From Zelopaecilomyces penicillatus (lineage: Eukaryota > Ascomycota > Sordariomycetes > Hypocreales > Pseudodiploosporaceae), in the NCBI GenBank assembly GCA_005765155.1, contig VCCP01000002.1, positions 1,426,001 to 1,490,000 of the forward strand: a DNA stretch of 64,000 nucleotides, read 5' to 3'. Of the stretch, positions 27,303-38,139 are shown in pieces. The translations under genes and the position numbers were made by a program. Within the stretch, counting starts at the first letter, position 1, and the number at the start of each line of letters is the position of its first letter. The notes under the pieces are model-generated. The model searched no databases. It had not been told where the DNA came from and saw only the letters and a program-made list of their open reading frames with translations.

Positions 27303-28936
27303 CCATCATCGGATGGCTTAAGAGAGGGGGAGGGGGGGGGGGGCATTTGTCCAGATGAACGCTGCCAGACCCAACCAATACCTTAACCTCGGATTCTCCA
27401 CAGGCAGACGCCTCCCCCAAGACGCCTCATCAGCACCCCTTCATCAGACGCCTCTTGAAGCCCCTCCAGAGCCCCTCCAGACACTCCAAAGGTGGGAGGG
27501 GCTGCAGCCACTGAAATGGGGAATGTTACAGGCTTGCATGTACCAATATCACGCACTCTGCTAACAGCATACCTGCTGAAAGCTAGTCACAGCCACCACC
27601 TGAGCAAGTATCCATCTGACCCCTCCCACAGCTACAGTACAGCAACATATTACACCAGGCGCCGACAGTGCTCACGCCTCCCTGCGTCGTCGCTCTCCCC
27701 CTCCCCTTGCTCAGCCCAGACCCGCTATAACACATCATCCAACCGCCTATCCAACCGCCTGTCCAAACATGATCCAACCACCATCCAACCTCCCCACGGT
27801 TCCACCAACCCAATGCCCAGCCCATCCCAAACGGCCCCATCAGCCAACCAGCAGCCAGGCGATCAAGCAGTCGTGAAACAAAAAAGGAACGGCCATGCGG
27901 AGAGAGGCTGGCTGGGGAGGGGTGGATGATTGATTGATTGCTTGCTTGTATGGCGAGCTTTTTCAGTATCGCTGCCTCTTGGTTGGCTGGGACAGTTGGG
28001 TTGAAGCCCATCATCATGCGCGTGTTTTTTCTTTTCCACACTTCTCCTCCCTCTGTCAAAGTCTTTTTCGCAGATCATGCACAGCGACACTTTCAGACGG
28101 CTTTTCCTTCATGTGTCTCGGACCCTCCGATTCCTTCTTTAATGCTGCTTCCTCTCCTCTCCCCCCCTTCCGCCTTTTCCTTTCTTTTCCCATGAAACAC
28201 ACATTGTTGATCGAATCGTCTTTGTGATCCTATTTGTTTCTCTTCTTTTTTGCTTATTACTCCTCCGCCTCTCCCCCAGATCTGTTTGTGGTCAGGGCTC
28301 TCCCACTACTACCTTACTACCCCTACCCACCACCCGCCCATCGGGTCGCATTATCGCATCGCACACAACCACACCCCGGCACGCACCGCGGCGACAAAAT
28401 TAAAGTGCTTGAAAATCCATAAACAGCAGCTCGATATCGCTGCCAATTTTCGGCCATTTTCTGTCCCTGGTTTTTTCTTCTTAACCGGATACGGGAACAT
28501 CAAACCCCAGTCATCAACCATTAAGGAAAGGCCGCTCTCTAATAATATGAAATGGAGGACCATCGACACTTCGTGAGGGTGCGCGAGCTGGATCTCGCCA
28601 ACTGCAGCCCTGGCTCCGTTATTGACAGAGTAAATGTCGTCCAGGGACTCCGTACAAGTGCTGGTAGGTCTTCTCTCTGATAGTACATATTGCTTGCTCT
28701 CCTGTATGCCACTTGCAAGGTCGTCCAAGTGGACGTTGAGCCTGAGACCTTGGGGTTGTACGGACAGCCTTGGCAGTGCAACCTGATCAACACCAGATCC
28801 TGCAAGCCATTTCTGATGTCATCTCTCAACTCCCTCACTACTCAAAATAAACTTTATGAACCCATTCTGACATGCATTAATGATAGCATTCTTCATATTC
28901 TTGAGAGCAAACCTGGTTCTCAGCTCATCGACGCCC

Positions 28937-29773
28937 ATGTCGTCTCAACCAAACACACCACAGCTGGATCCGTGGTCACCCCAGCTTCAATCGCAGCCTT
29001 CACCATCTCCGCTTGGCGCAAACCCTCCGCTAGCTCCTCTCGACGATATCCCGCCTTTGTCTCTTGAGCCCCTGTGCGATCATGAAGACAAGGTCGATGG
29101 CTTGCACCTCGTCGCCGACTCCGTCGCCCAAATGAAGCAGCGCGCCGCCAGCAACATGGTCTTCCACCCCATCTGCCTTGCCGCACTCGCTGCCGCCAGC
29201 GCAGTCGTCTACCGATGCGCTTACCTGCCCAATGGAGAGGCTGGCCTAGCTCTACTGCTTTTGTGCGGCATCACCATGACGTATCTCGCTACTATACGCT
29301 ACTTCTCCAGCGGGTATATCAAACTTGCCGAGCAGATGGATTGGTCTTGGTTGCGGATTTGCGGCACCGGCGAGGAAGACTTGATGTTGGGCGCCCGCTA
29401 CGGCGACAAAATCGTCGGCGTTGTGGTCCTCAGGCTCGAACCGCGCCTTGTCTCGACTGGATCGGCAGGCGGCAAGAGGAGGAGCCGCAGCATGAGCTTC
29501 CGTGGAGGCAAGGGCATCATCCGAGCGTGGACAACGGATCTCAAGCACCGCCACCAGGGCGTCGGCAAAGATCTCCTCGATGCCACCGTCAGGCTGGTTA
29601 AGGAGCGCTGTGGCAAGGACGCTGAGATCGGCTTCGCCAAGGAACATGCCAACAGCACAATGCTGCTTCCAAACGTGTTTAACAGCTCGTTTCGCAGCGA
29701 CGAGATGCGCGCTGCCAAGGCCCTTGAAGGTGCGCTGGCAGACTGGGAGGCGAGCAAGAGGAGGAAGCGATGA
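28937..29773 (+). CDS. GNAT-family N-acetyltransferase with two membrane segments
   Basis: Predicted membrane-associated acetyltransferase of 278 aa in one exon. The N-terminus (about 1-60) is Pro/Ser-rich. Two hydrophobic segments follow at about 75-95 and 103-123. The GNAT core comes next, with the acetyl-CoA-binding motif HRHQGVGKDLL near 204-214 (QGVG at 207-210). The protein ends in a basic tail, KRRKR. I chose ATG 28937 (MSSQPNTPQ); an in-frame ATG at 28880 would add 19 residues. Several out-of-frame ATGs lie upstream, so the leader may contain an intron or the true N-terminus may differ. Substrate unknown. It is convergent with the histone variant gene. The GNAT fold is well supported; the membrane topology is a prediction. 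Confidence 0.75.
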   Translation: MSSQPNTPQLDPWSPQLQSQPSPSPLGANPPLAPLDDIPPLSLEPLCDHEDKVDGLHLVADSVAQMKQRAASNMVFHPICLAALAAASAVVYRCAYLPNGEAGLALLLLCGITMTYLATIRYFSSGYIKLAEQMDWSWLRICGTGEEDLMLGARYGDKIVGVVVLRLEPRLVSTGSAGGKRRSRSMSFRGGKGIIRAWTTDLKHRHQGVGKDLLDATVRLVKERCGKDAEIGFAKEHANSTMLLPNVFNSSFRSDEMRAAKALEGALADWEASKRRKR

Positions 29774-30303
29774 AGGAGGACGCTGCGGTTGGAAGGCGAA
29801 GATATCAGGCTTAATCGCCAGCCCAAAATACTAATGAAGGTGATGATAATTAATGGAGGTTAATGATATGGCATGGAAAACGGAAAGGAATAGTTGGAGG
29901 ATTGTGACATGGCATTATTTCTGCATCCACGGTCGTTTAGCATGGTAGAAAAGCCATAGCAAGGGAGAAGGCTTGCTATGCCGGGGAATATTTTTGTATA
30001 CATTCGCTCAAGATACCCAATTTCGAAATTGCATTTCTCGGTTAGCTATTTCATTTTCCACTCTAACTGAATGGAATAGTACAAATTATCTCCCTTTTTT
30101 CTTTTTTTTTTCGCAACCTCCAATCTTTCCGTAGTAATCGACTAAAACAGGCAAAAAAAAAGGCAACCACAACAGTCATGACATGACGCCCCTCGGCGAA
30201 CAAAAAGGCCCACACGGAATAAGCAAAGAAAGAAAGCTGAAGCAACAGCTTATGGAATTAGAATCAACAGTTTGGAGGGAGAGATGGGGGATCTCAAGTG
30301 CAA
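29774..30303. other. Convergent 3' intergenic region
   Basis: About 530 nt between the stop codons of the GNAT and H4-variant genes. AT-rich with A and T runs. It presumably holds both polyadenylation regions; no gene is seen. Confidence 0.6.
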
Positions 30304-31305
30304 CTATTCATCGTCATCTGAGCTCTCCTGAATCCGCCTCTCTTTTCGCCCAGGGGCAATTCTATATTTCCATGTATCGGGATCAAACCCGTACAAGGTC
30401 TTCCCTAGCATTTGGAGGCTGTGTAAAACCTGTACATAGATAAGCAGACGTACATAGCACAGGTGAAAGAAAAAGAAAAAGAATATGATGAATTGCCGAG
30501 TAGTATTTGGCATCAACTCACATCGTGAATGGTGACTGTCTTTGCGTTTCTGTGCTCGACATAGATGACAACTTTTCGCAATACCTAGAGAGGGAGCGAG
30601 TCCATATTTAGCCTTTTTTTTTATTAGAGCAGAATGGGAAGGGGCAGGTGAGAAGGGATAGAAAATGAATTTGTCTGGAGGCAAAAAGACAATAGTAGGT
30701 AAAACATACCTGCTCTAAAAAGCTTTTCAGTGCACCACGGGTTTCGTCATAAACAGTTGCTGAAATCCTTTTGACACCCCCTCTGCGTGCTAGACGCCTA
30801 TATGATAAAGAATAATGCAAGTTAGTATGATAGAAGTCTTGGTTTTGGGGGGAGTCAGTGTTTATGAACGGTTCTGCCCATCGCATTGTGTTACTGGATG
30901 GAAGTAAAGGATTTACTAACCTGATGGCTGGTTTTGCTGGTGAAGGAAAACAATCCCAAATTAGCATCATGAAAAACTCGTACCAGCCTGAAGTGTGTGC
31001 GATGGATTATAAAACTATGAGATTGAAGAAAGCCAGGATTACATACTGATACCGTGGATGTTGTCACGGAGGATCTTCCTGAACTCAAACACCATCATTA
31101 GTTTCATCAGTGAGCACGCAAAGAGCCAATTCCTCTCATCCCCAGCCCCAAGGCTCCACGAAGCCAAAAAAAAAAAAAAGAATACGAACCGATGCCTTCT
31201 AGTCCCACCAATGACGGTCTTCCCAGCAGCTGGTCGAACAATGCCTTTCTTGCCAGTCATTGACGGGCCACTGGGACCACCTCGTGTCGGCACAGTTGGA
31301 GGCAT
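30304..31305 (-). CDS. hH4v: Histone H4 variant, divergent tail and C-terminal extension
   Basis: A histone-fold protein clearly related to H4 but strongly divergent. Six exons in phase: 31305-31190, 31078-31047, 30936-30921, 30797-30710, 30584-30522 and 30429-30304, giving 146 aa against 102-103 for normal H4. The core is recognisable from RRHRKILRDNI through ITKPAIRRLARRGGVKRIS, DETRGALKSFLE and KTVT to GKTLYGF. The N-terminal tail lacks the H4 GKGGKGLGKGGAK repeat and so the usual K5/K8/K12/K16 sites; the RHRK containing K20 is kept. The helix-3 region differs (VLHSLQMLGK for VVYALKRQGR). After YGF there is a basic then acidic extension of about 25 residues ending SSDDDE. Exon 3 is 16 nt. 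I recall an H4 variant (hH4v) described in Neurospora; orthology is likely but unverified. Nuclear, nucleosomal role inferred. Confidence 0.9.
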
Positions 31306-33110
31306 TGTTTGACTAGTGGGCCGTATAAATTAGTTGATCTTGATGTTAACCTTCAGATTACTCTAGAGTTGGCGTTTAATGTTTTGGTGCTTAGTAGTGT
31401 GAGATCGGTGGCTGCCTCAACTCACTTAACCTCCACGAGGCTGCTGAGTGGGGACGTTTGGGGGTAGTAGCTGGCTCCCAGAAAGAATAAAATGCCCGCA
31501 GCTGATGGAACTTTGAAGGATGAAAAGGTACGATAACAGATGTTGCAAAGTCGTTTGTCGGATGTCTAGTTTTTCGCGTGCAGATGTAGAGGCGCGCGGT
31601 AGTTGTTGAAGGGGAGAGAATTAAGAGAGATGCGCAATTGAATGCGAGGTTGATTTGAGGCGCTTGCTGAAGAGGCTCTGAACTGAGAGCCGCCAGCCAG
31701 CTGCCAGTGTTGTGCAACAGCTGCTGATGAGACCCCCCCCCCCTTCTCACCACCACTGTGTGAACGTAAAAACACCAAAAAAGCCCAACCGCTAGGCGAC
31801 CAGCAGCAAGCAACCCCGTATCACAACCCAGCAACCAGTAAACCAACAGCCAACAACCACCCAACAACAGATTCCGACAGCACTGCCCTGCTGCAGCAGC
31901 ACGTGATTACCACAAAGCTCAAGGCAGAGGGTTGCACGCGCGTATATAGAAACGAAAAGAAGCGCTCATTGTTGTTATTAAAGCTGAGATGGTGGCGAGT
32001 ACCTACCTACCCAGGTTATATGAGACGAACAGTACCTATTGTGTGTACCTTGCTGCGACGGCCCTGGGAGTGAGGAGCGTGTACATAGTATGGCCTTGGG
32101 TTTCCTCAAGGTTTCAAGCTAGACCGCAATAGCGTGACTTGTGTAGGCTTTGTCTGATAACTATCTTTGAGAGCTATATCGCTCTGGATATGATAGTAGA
32201 TGGCAGTGGTATTAGACACCCCAGTACCTGCATTAATAGGCTATAGTTCAAGCCAACATCATCAAGTTTCTTCAAAAACAAAATTACATATCGGGTGCAA
32301 CAAAGCACCACGTCATTCACTTTTTATTTACCCCCCACCCCCCCTCAGTCTTCGTCGTGTTTTTCTTTTCATCCCGTCTACACAGTCATCACTCCGTTTT
32401 GTTTGTTTCTTTTCCGTCTCTCTCAAAAATAGAATAAAAAAATAAACAGTCAAATCAAATAAAAAAAAAAGCCCCCAGACCCTTCACGTCAACCTTTTTT
32501 TCAACTCCGGCCATCAAGGACGTCCAAGGTCAAAGAGGCGGAGGGGCATAACAGCACAGCCACTCGAACACAGCATTTGTTTTTCGAGTGGAGGGTATCT
32601 TTAATCGCCTCTCTCATGATTCCCCAGACATCCCGTCCCAAAAACCTATCCCGAACCCCATCCGCATTACAGATGCCGCAACGGTCACCACTTTTTGTGT
32701 GTAATCAACCAAATAGGAAAAGAAAGAGAAAAAAAAACAATAAAGAAGAAGCAAAGGGGAGACACAAATAGCTATCAAGCGAGGCGACTTTTGGTCAAGA
32801 AACGCAGGTAATATGCCGTAACGCCAAGTATTCCCGTCGTTCCCGACGACACTAATGTAAATGGTTTAAAAGAACCACCTGAAATGGGAGATTGTCCTTC
32901 GTGAAGTCAGCGCCTCTTGTACAAGGGTATTATAATGAGTAGAGTTTCATAAATGCTTCCCGTTTGAACCCTAGGCACACGTCAAACAAGATAGGGTAGC
33001 CAGAGAAGAAAAAACAAGGAAGTGGTCCATGTCGAATGATGCATGAACAACGCCATGGCGGCGATGCGCGACTCCATGGATGTCCATAGAGATAATGACC
33101 AGCCTTCGGT
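31306..33110. other. Intergenic region between AreB-like and H4-variant genes
   Basis: About 1.8 kb. The part nearest 31306 should be the H4-variant promoter. The part nearest 33110 should be the AreB 3' untranslated region. It contains C-rich (about 31733-31743) and A-rich runs and TACCTACC motifs near 32.0 kb. No gene is supported. Confidence 0.5.
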
Positions 33111-35029
33111 TTAAACAGCTATAGTCTCCACCGTCTCCACAGGCTCCACTGTCTCCACGATTGGGATAGGTAATTCCTCGGCTTCAGGGATGGGATCTGT
33201 TGTCTCATCAATAACCTCAGCCTCAGCCTCAGCACTGTCTGTTGTGTCCATGTTATCATCTTGTGCTACAACGTCAGGGGTTTCTGCTTTTAGAGCTGGG
33301 TCTGTGGCTGGATCGATTGATTCGGTGGTATCCATGTCTTCGCTCAGGCGAGCTTTCTTAGTTGGACGGTCGTTGTCCGGCTCAGAGGGTTCCGCCAGCG
33401 ACCTCAGAACAAGCTCAAGCTCGTCCAAGCGCCGTTTGAGGTTATTTTCTCGTCGGTGGCTATCTTCGAGCTGACCGCACAGGTGCATCTCGGACTCCTT
33501 GCTTGCCTCAAGCTGTGACCGCAATTGCGACTGCTCTACGCCTGCAACCTCCTGGCCTCTCCTTGCAGCCGCTTCCTGTTGCTCAAGCTGGCTGAGACGG
33601 CCGCGAAAGAGCTCATTAATGACTTCGAGTTCGCTTACTCTTGTCTTCAGGCTTGAGTTATGGGCGATGAGTTGTTCGTGTGTTTGAGGAGCATCCATGC
33701 CGCGGTCGCCATTCATGGGCGAGCCCGCGCGCCCATCAGCACCGTTGAAACCAGACTGGTATGGATCGTCGACCATGAAAGACGGCAATGAATGGTTGTA
33801 CATGGAAGGCGTGCCGTTGCGGGAGATAGGGGAGTCGGATCCGTCGAGATTGCCGTTCGAGCCTTTTTGTGATGTTCTTCGCATCGCCTGCGCGGCGGTA
33901 CTCTCAGCGCCATTCGGATCAGTGGTGAGGGGAAAGCCTTGGTTTTGCTGCTGGTGCTGCTGTTTGTTGTCGACATGCATAAGTAAAAAAAAGTCAAGAT
34001 CAGCAGGTGGTATTGGCCAGCATACCTTTTTCTTGGGCACAAGATCCGTTCGCATCGTCTTGACTCGGTTGCGACTTTTGATAACGTCCGTCTTAAGAGA
34101 TATGGGTCGGGCGCGGCCGTGCAGCTTCAGGAACAACCCGCAGGCGTTGCATAGCACAGAGCCGAATTCGTCGCGGCGCCATAGTGGTGTGGTCGACGTG
34201 CCGCAATTTTGGCACGTCGGCTGCGAGGATGTGTTAGTTGCCATCATGATGCCGGCTTTTGGGCTGAGTGAGAGCGGAGTGCGATTAGGAAATGGAAGGC
34301 CGATAGAGGGATATCATTGATGTCGATAAGGATGACGAGCATGGGAAAAAAAAAACTTTAGTCCCTCCCGGGGCTGATAAGGAGAGATAACAGTGCAGCG
34401 ATAGGAGGGACGCTTAACCCCATTCGGGGCTAGCGCGGCAGAAATTTGACGATAAGCCACGTGATCGTGGGCGCAATCGTGTGATAAGAGCCCAAAAGTT
34501 TGAATCGGCTTGATATGATTGGCTCGCGAGTGTTCGGGAAGTTTTGCGCCAGGCGATGTCCTGAAAGTCGTGCATTCTGGTTCAAGGCCCAGGGTAAAGG
34601 AGAGATAGAGTCACGCGCTGACCGACTTACCATGTTCCCGCCGTGTCCTCCGCTGGTGGCAGCATGTGAAACATTGTGATATACTTGTGGTGGCGGCGCG
34701 CCGTTTGTTGGCCTAAGAATGATGGCTAATTAGCTATCCATCTCCATAAAAGATATCCACATGGAATGTCAGGCATGCTATGAGCGTCTCATCAAATGTG
34801 AGAACACTCCCCCATAAGCCAAAACCCATTGGGAGCCATGCGTTCACTGCCTATGGTCATACATGGCATACCTATGTTGTGGAGGGCTTGTAGTAGCCGC
34901 GTTGCTTGCCGCAAGAGCAGAGATTCCAGGCAAGTGTGGGATCGTCGCAGAGGCAGACGTTGATGTAGAGCTCGGCCGGGAAATCGGCTCGACAGATGGA
35001 GGAGGCAGAACTTGAGGACCGTCCTCCAT
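33111..35029 (-). CDS. areB: AreB/Asd4-type GATA transcription factor with coiled coil
   Basis: Nuclear GATA-binding regulator of nitrogen metabolism and development, usually a counterpart of AreA. Exons 35029-34872, 34712-34631, 34220-34026 and 33959-33111, all in phase, give 427 aa. The single class IV zinc finger is CxxC-x17-CxxC (Cys83, 86, 104, 107), with the sequence following it (LFLKLHGRARP) typical of fungal GATA factors. A long leucine-rich coiled coil spans about residues 239-333 and probably mediates dimerisation; the tail is acidic. Intron 2 is about 410 nt, far longer than the others, and contains a GATA-site cluster and an alternative in-frame start (ATG 34247). Intron 3 is 66 nt, has no stop in frame, and could be retained. 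The coiled coil separates it from AreA/NIT2 and siderophore regulators. Confidence 0.92.
34301..34487 (-). promoter_or_regulatory. GATA-site cluster in intron 2, candidate internal promoter of the AreB gene
   Basis: Seven HGATAR sites on the plus strand at about 34301, 34324, 34375, 34385, 34399, 34450 and 34482, none needed for splicing. Less than one would be expected in 187 nt on both strands together. They lie 50-240 nt upstream, in the gene's direction, of ATG 34247. That frame runs uninterrupted through the exon-3 acceptor into the zinc finger. This suggests an internal promoter controlled by AreA or AreB itself, giving a shorter protein (about 356 aa). Inference; alternative areB transcripts are known in other fungi. 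Confidence 0.5.
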
Positions 35030-36733
35030 TTTCGGCTATACTCCAGGTCCAGATAACAAGGCGCGATCAACGGCCGGTAAGGCAAGACGCGCAGGTCGGA
35101 GCGGCGTTGCCAGTACGAATGTGGGTTTCCGGGGAGGCGGTGATGATTCGCGGGGATTGAGTCGCGAGCCGGTGCGAATTGACTTGTTCGGCGAAAAGAT
35201 TGAGCAAGAAGGCGGAACGGATTGAAAACCCTATTAAGTGATGTGAGGGATGGGCGCGATGTTCAGTTCGAAGGACGGGTTTCTCTTGGGCGTCGAGGAG
35301 AAGGAGGAACAGTTGCAGAAGCCAAGTACGAGAAGTCGATAGGTAATTGGCCCCCCTGTACTTTGGCCGTAGATTACATTACTCCTTGCGCCTCCAGTGC
35401 TGTGCAGTGCGATAAGATTGGAGCGTGTGCTAGCTAATTTTAGGTGTGGCAGCGTACATGGGGGGCGTTCTCAACCACGAGCTGACTGTATGTGGCAGGG
35501 GGGTCAGAAAAAGTTGATAAATACGTAGATACAATGAAGAAATTCTGTTTCTTGCTTGGAAGACTGTGGCATATTATTTTTGCTTTTATTGTTTTCGTTC
35601 CATAGTAAAGAGTCAATCAAGAGCACTGGCAATTGAACAAGATGGGCTTATCGATTCAAGAGACCCACTTGTGGGTATGCTTTGTACTGCAATCATGATG
35701 TCGGTATTAGTTTGCCAACATCCAATCCGACGCTGTGACGTGCTGGCTTCGGTTTTCTTTTCTTTTTCCCCCCCTTCGTCTTTTTTCTTTACATCTCTTA
35801 CCATTCCGATTTAGACCTGGCTCGGGGCTGGGTTCGGAATGCGACGGCACAATAATATGGGAAAAACCACTCGGCCAATGTCCCGTTACGACTCTGATGG
35901 GCAATTTGTAGGGGCGCTGGGAAGACATCAATTGCAAGGTGCTTTCTGTGTTAACTTCCTGCAATCACTTCGTGAGATCCCTCGAACTGAAGTTGGCAAT
36001 GTATGAGCATTCATATAAAGCACCTGTCTAGTAGTCTTGTAGTTTGAGGAGCCTTTCCCAACATATCCGATCCGGCCTGCAGCAGGAAAAGCAGCATTTG
36101 GCTTACCTGCAAGTGCATCTCAACAATGGGTCCATCGCGCTTACAAGTCCCTAGAAGGCTAATGAAGGCATCGAGATTGCTTGCCAACATCTTGGCAGGC
36201 ACGGTACAGCACATTGCAGCAGAGCACGTGCCTGACAGCAATGCCTGTCTAGCGGGGCAACATGTATGATGAACGGATAGAGACTTGAGACGAAGTGCAT
36301 CGCTATAATCAGGCAGTGGCTAATACCAGGTACCTACCCAAGCCAATCGCCACCTCCTCCGGAGTTGCGGCGTGATCTGCGGACGGCCGCAATCAGACTC
36401 GAGGTATAGTCAAGTAGTTCTACGCACAGCTAGTGCTGAAGAGACTGCTGCGAGTACTTCCATAGGCAATCTTCGACAGTTCGGTCATGGTCTGCAAGCC
36501 ACTGTCGCCACAGTGAATCCCCCACCACCAGCCACATCTTCCCCTCCAGAAGCTGTCATAGGCGCCGTCTGTGCTGTTGTTGCCCCTCCAGCGGTGTGAA
36601 CCCTGGGCCGCCTTTGGGCCATGACCGGCCTTCCATTCAAGCATCAGCCCGCTCGGCTTTTCCCTCTCCATCATCACCGCTTCTCACCTCGTGCATATAC
36701 CCTCTCCACCTAGAAGCAGCATTTGTCTTCGTC
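35030..36733. other. Divergent intergenic region between AreB-like and Svf1 genes
   Basis: About 1.7 kb holding the promoters of two divergently transcribed genes. The part before Svf1 (from about 36619 to 36733) has no ATG, consistent with a leader. No gene is supported. Confidence 0.55.
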
Positions 36734-38139
36734 ATGTTCAATTGGGCTAAGCAACAGTATGTTCATGACCATTCTCCTCCAGCTTCAAACCCCGCGAGAC
36801 CCCCCTCACGTGCTCAGGAGGACAGACGCTGACATAGTTCTTCCACATCAGGCTGGCCAACGTGGCCGGCACCCAGGAGCCCATATATGGACCTACAGCC
36901 ATCAGATCTGTTGCAGAGGAGGCAAAGGAGACGTCTTACACAGAGTTGGGCCAAGATGACCTTAAATGGCAACAGATAGAATCGACATGTGTCGAAACCC
37001 AGGTCTTCTACATATTCTCCGACGATGGTCGTATCGCTCTCGCTCAGGTCATCTATAGCAACGTTGCGTATGAAACCCTCCCCTAAGGCTGTGACCTCAG
37101 GACAGCTTTAGTCCTCCTGATCTGGCCTCCCACTGATATCGTCGAATAGCGGCATCCGAGTGACCTGTCAGTTTAACACCAAGATTTTCTCCCGCGATCC
37201 CGCCGAGCCACACTTGTGGTGCTCGACGCCGCTCAACAACATCGACTTCAGCGAGGACAAGAGATCTTTTTTTGCCGATGATTGCGCGGTAGAACTATCA
37301 GGAGATGGCACCTTTTACACCATCAAGAGTATGACCGACGAGCGAGCTATTGTCAACCTGAAGATCACCCGAACCACTCCGGGTTTCAAAGCCGGCAAGA
37401 CCGGAAAGACTCTGTTTGGAACAGACCTGGAGGACCCATGGGGAACAATGAGACACGCTTTCTGGCCACGATGCGCTGCTGAGGGCACAATCACCACCAA
37501 GGACGGGGCTTTGGACTTCAAGGGACGAGCTCTCTACGCTTATGCCTTGCAGGGCATGAAGCCCCACCACGCAGCGGCCCGGTGGAACTTTGCCAATTTC
37601 CAAGGGCCAAACTACTCTGCTCTCATGATGGAGTTCACCACTCCTCCATCTTACGGCTGTACCACGGTCACTATCGGAGGCATTGTCCATGAAGGGGACA
37701 TTGTTGCCGTAAGCTCTAGTAACAACAAGGTTACGCACAAAGCTATCAAGGATGATGTCGAAAATGAATGGCCTGAACCCACCCACATTGAGTACATTTG
37801 GTCTGCGACAGACAAAGATTCCAAGCCCGTTGAGGCAGTTGTAGATGCCGTCCTAGGAGACCGACTCGACAAAGTTGACGTCATGGCCGAGGTACCCGGG
37901 TTTGTCAAGAAGATTGTGGCTGGTGCTGTTGGAACAAAACCCTACATATATCAGGTGTGTGGATGAACAACCTCTCGTCCTATGTGATACTAGCCATGTT
38001 CTTAGTGCTAACTGTTGTGATTTAGTATGCGCCCAAGGTAACTCTCAAGATGAAGATTGGAGACAAGGAAATCTCAGAGGAAGGCCAACTCTTCACTGAA
38101 GCGACCTTCATCTCCGATATTTCAGAGGCAGCGCAATAA
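36734..38139 (+). CDS. svf1: Survival factor 1 (Svf1-like)
   Basis: Cytosolic and Golgi/ER-associated protein of the Svf1 family, needed for survival of oxidative stress and for ceramide delivery in yeast. Exons 36734-36756, 36852-37067, 37150-37954 and 38026-38139 are in phase and give 385 aa. The short N-terminal exon encodes MFNWAKQ and joins QLANVAGTQEPIYGP, the amphipathic family start. Two lipocalin-like barrels follow. Motifs are ETQVFYIFSDDGRIALAQVIYSN in the first barrel, CQFNTKIF at the junction and WNFANFQGPNYSALMMEF in the second. Yeast Svf1 is longer (about 480 aa). Exon 4 (YAPKVTLKMKIG to the TAA) restores the last strand; without that splice the protein would end early in an intron. 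High confidence in family. Confidence 0.92.

Larger units (their letters stand above)
25385..28936. other. Repeat-derived and intergenic region between the PGAP4-like and GNAT genes
   Basis: About 3.5 kb with no supportable gene. From 25.7 to 26.2 kb is non-coding DNA of mixed composition that may be an old repeat. About 26690-26935 is an AT/TA-rich island resembling RIP-degraded DNA. About 27266-27302 has a (TGTCAA)n hexamer run, followed by a G-rich run near 27326-27342. The stretch 28.08-28.56 kb is pyrimidine-rich and is probably promoter or leader of the GNAT gene. Confidence 0.55.
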
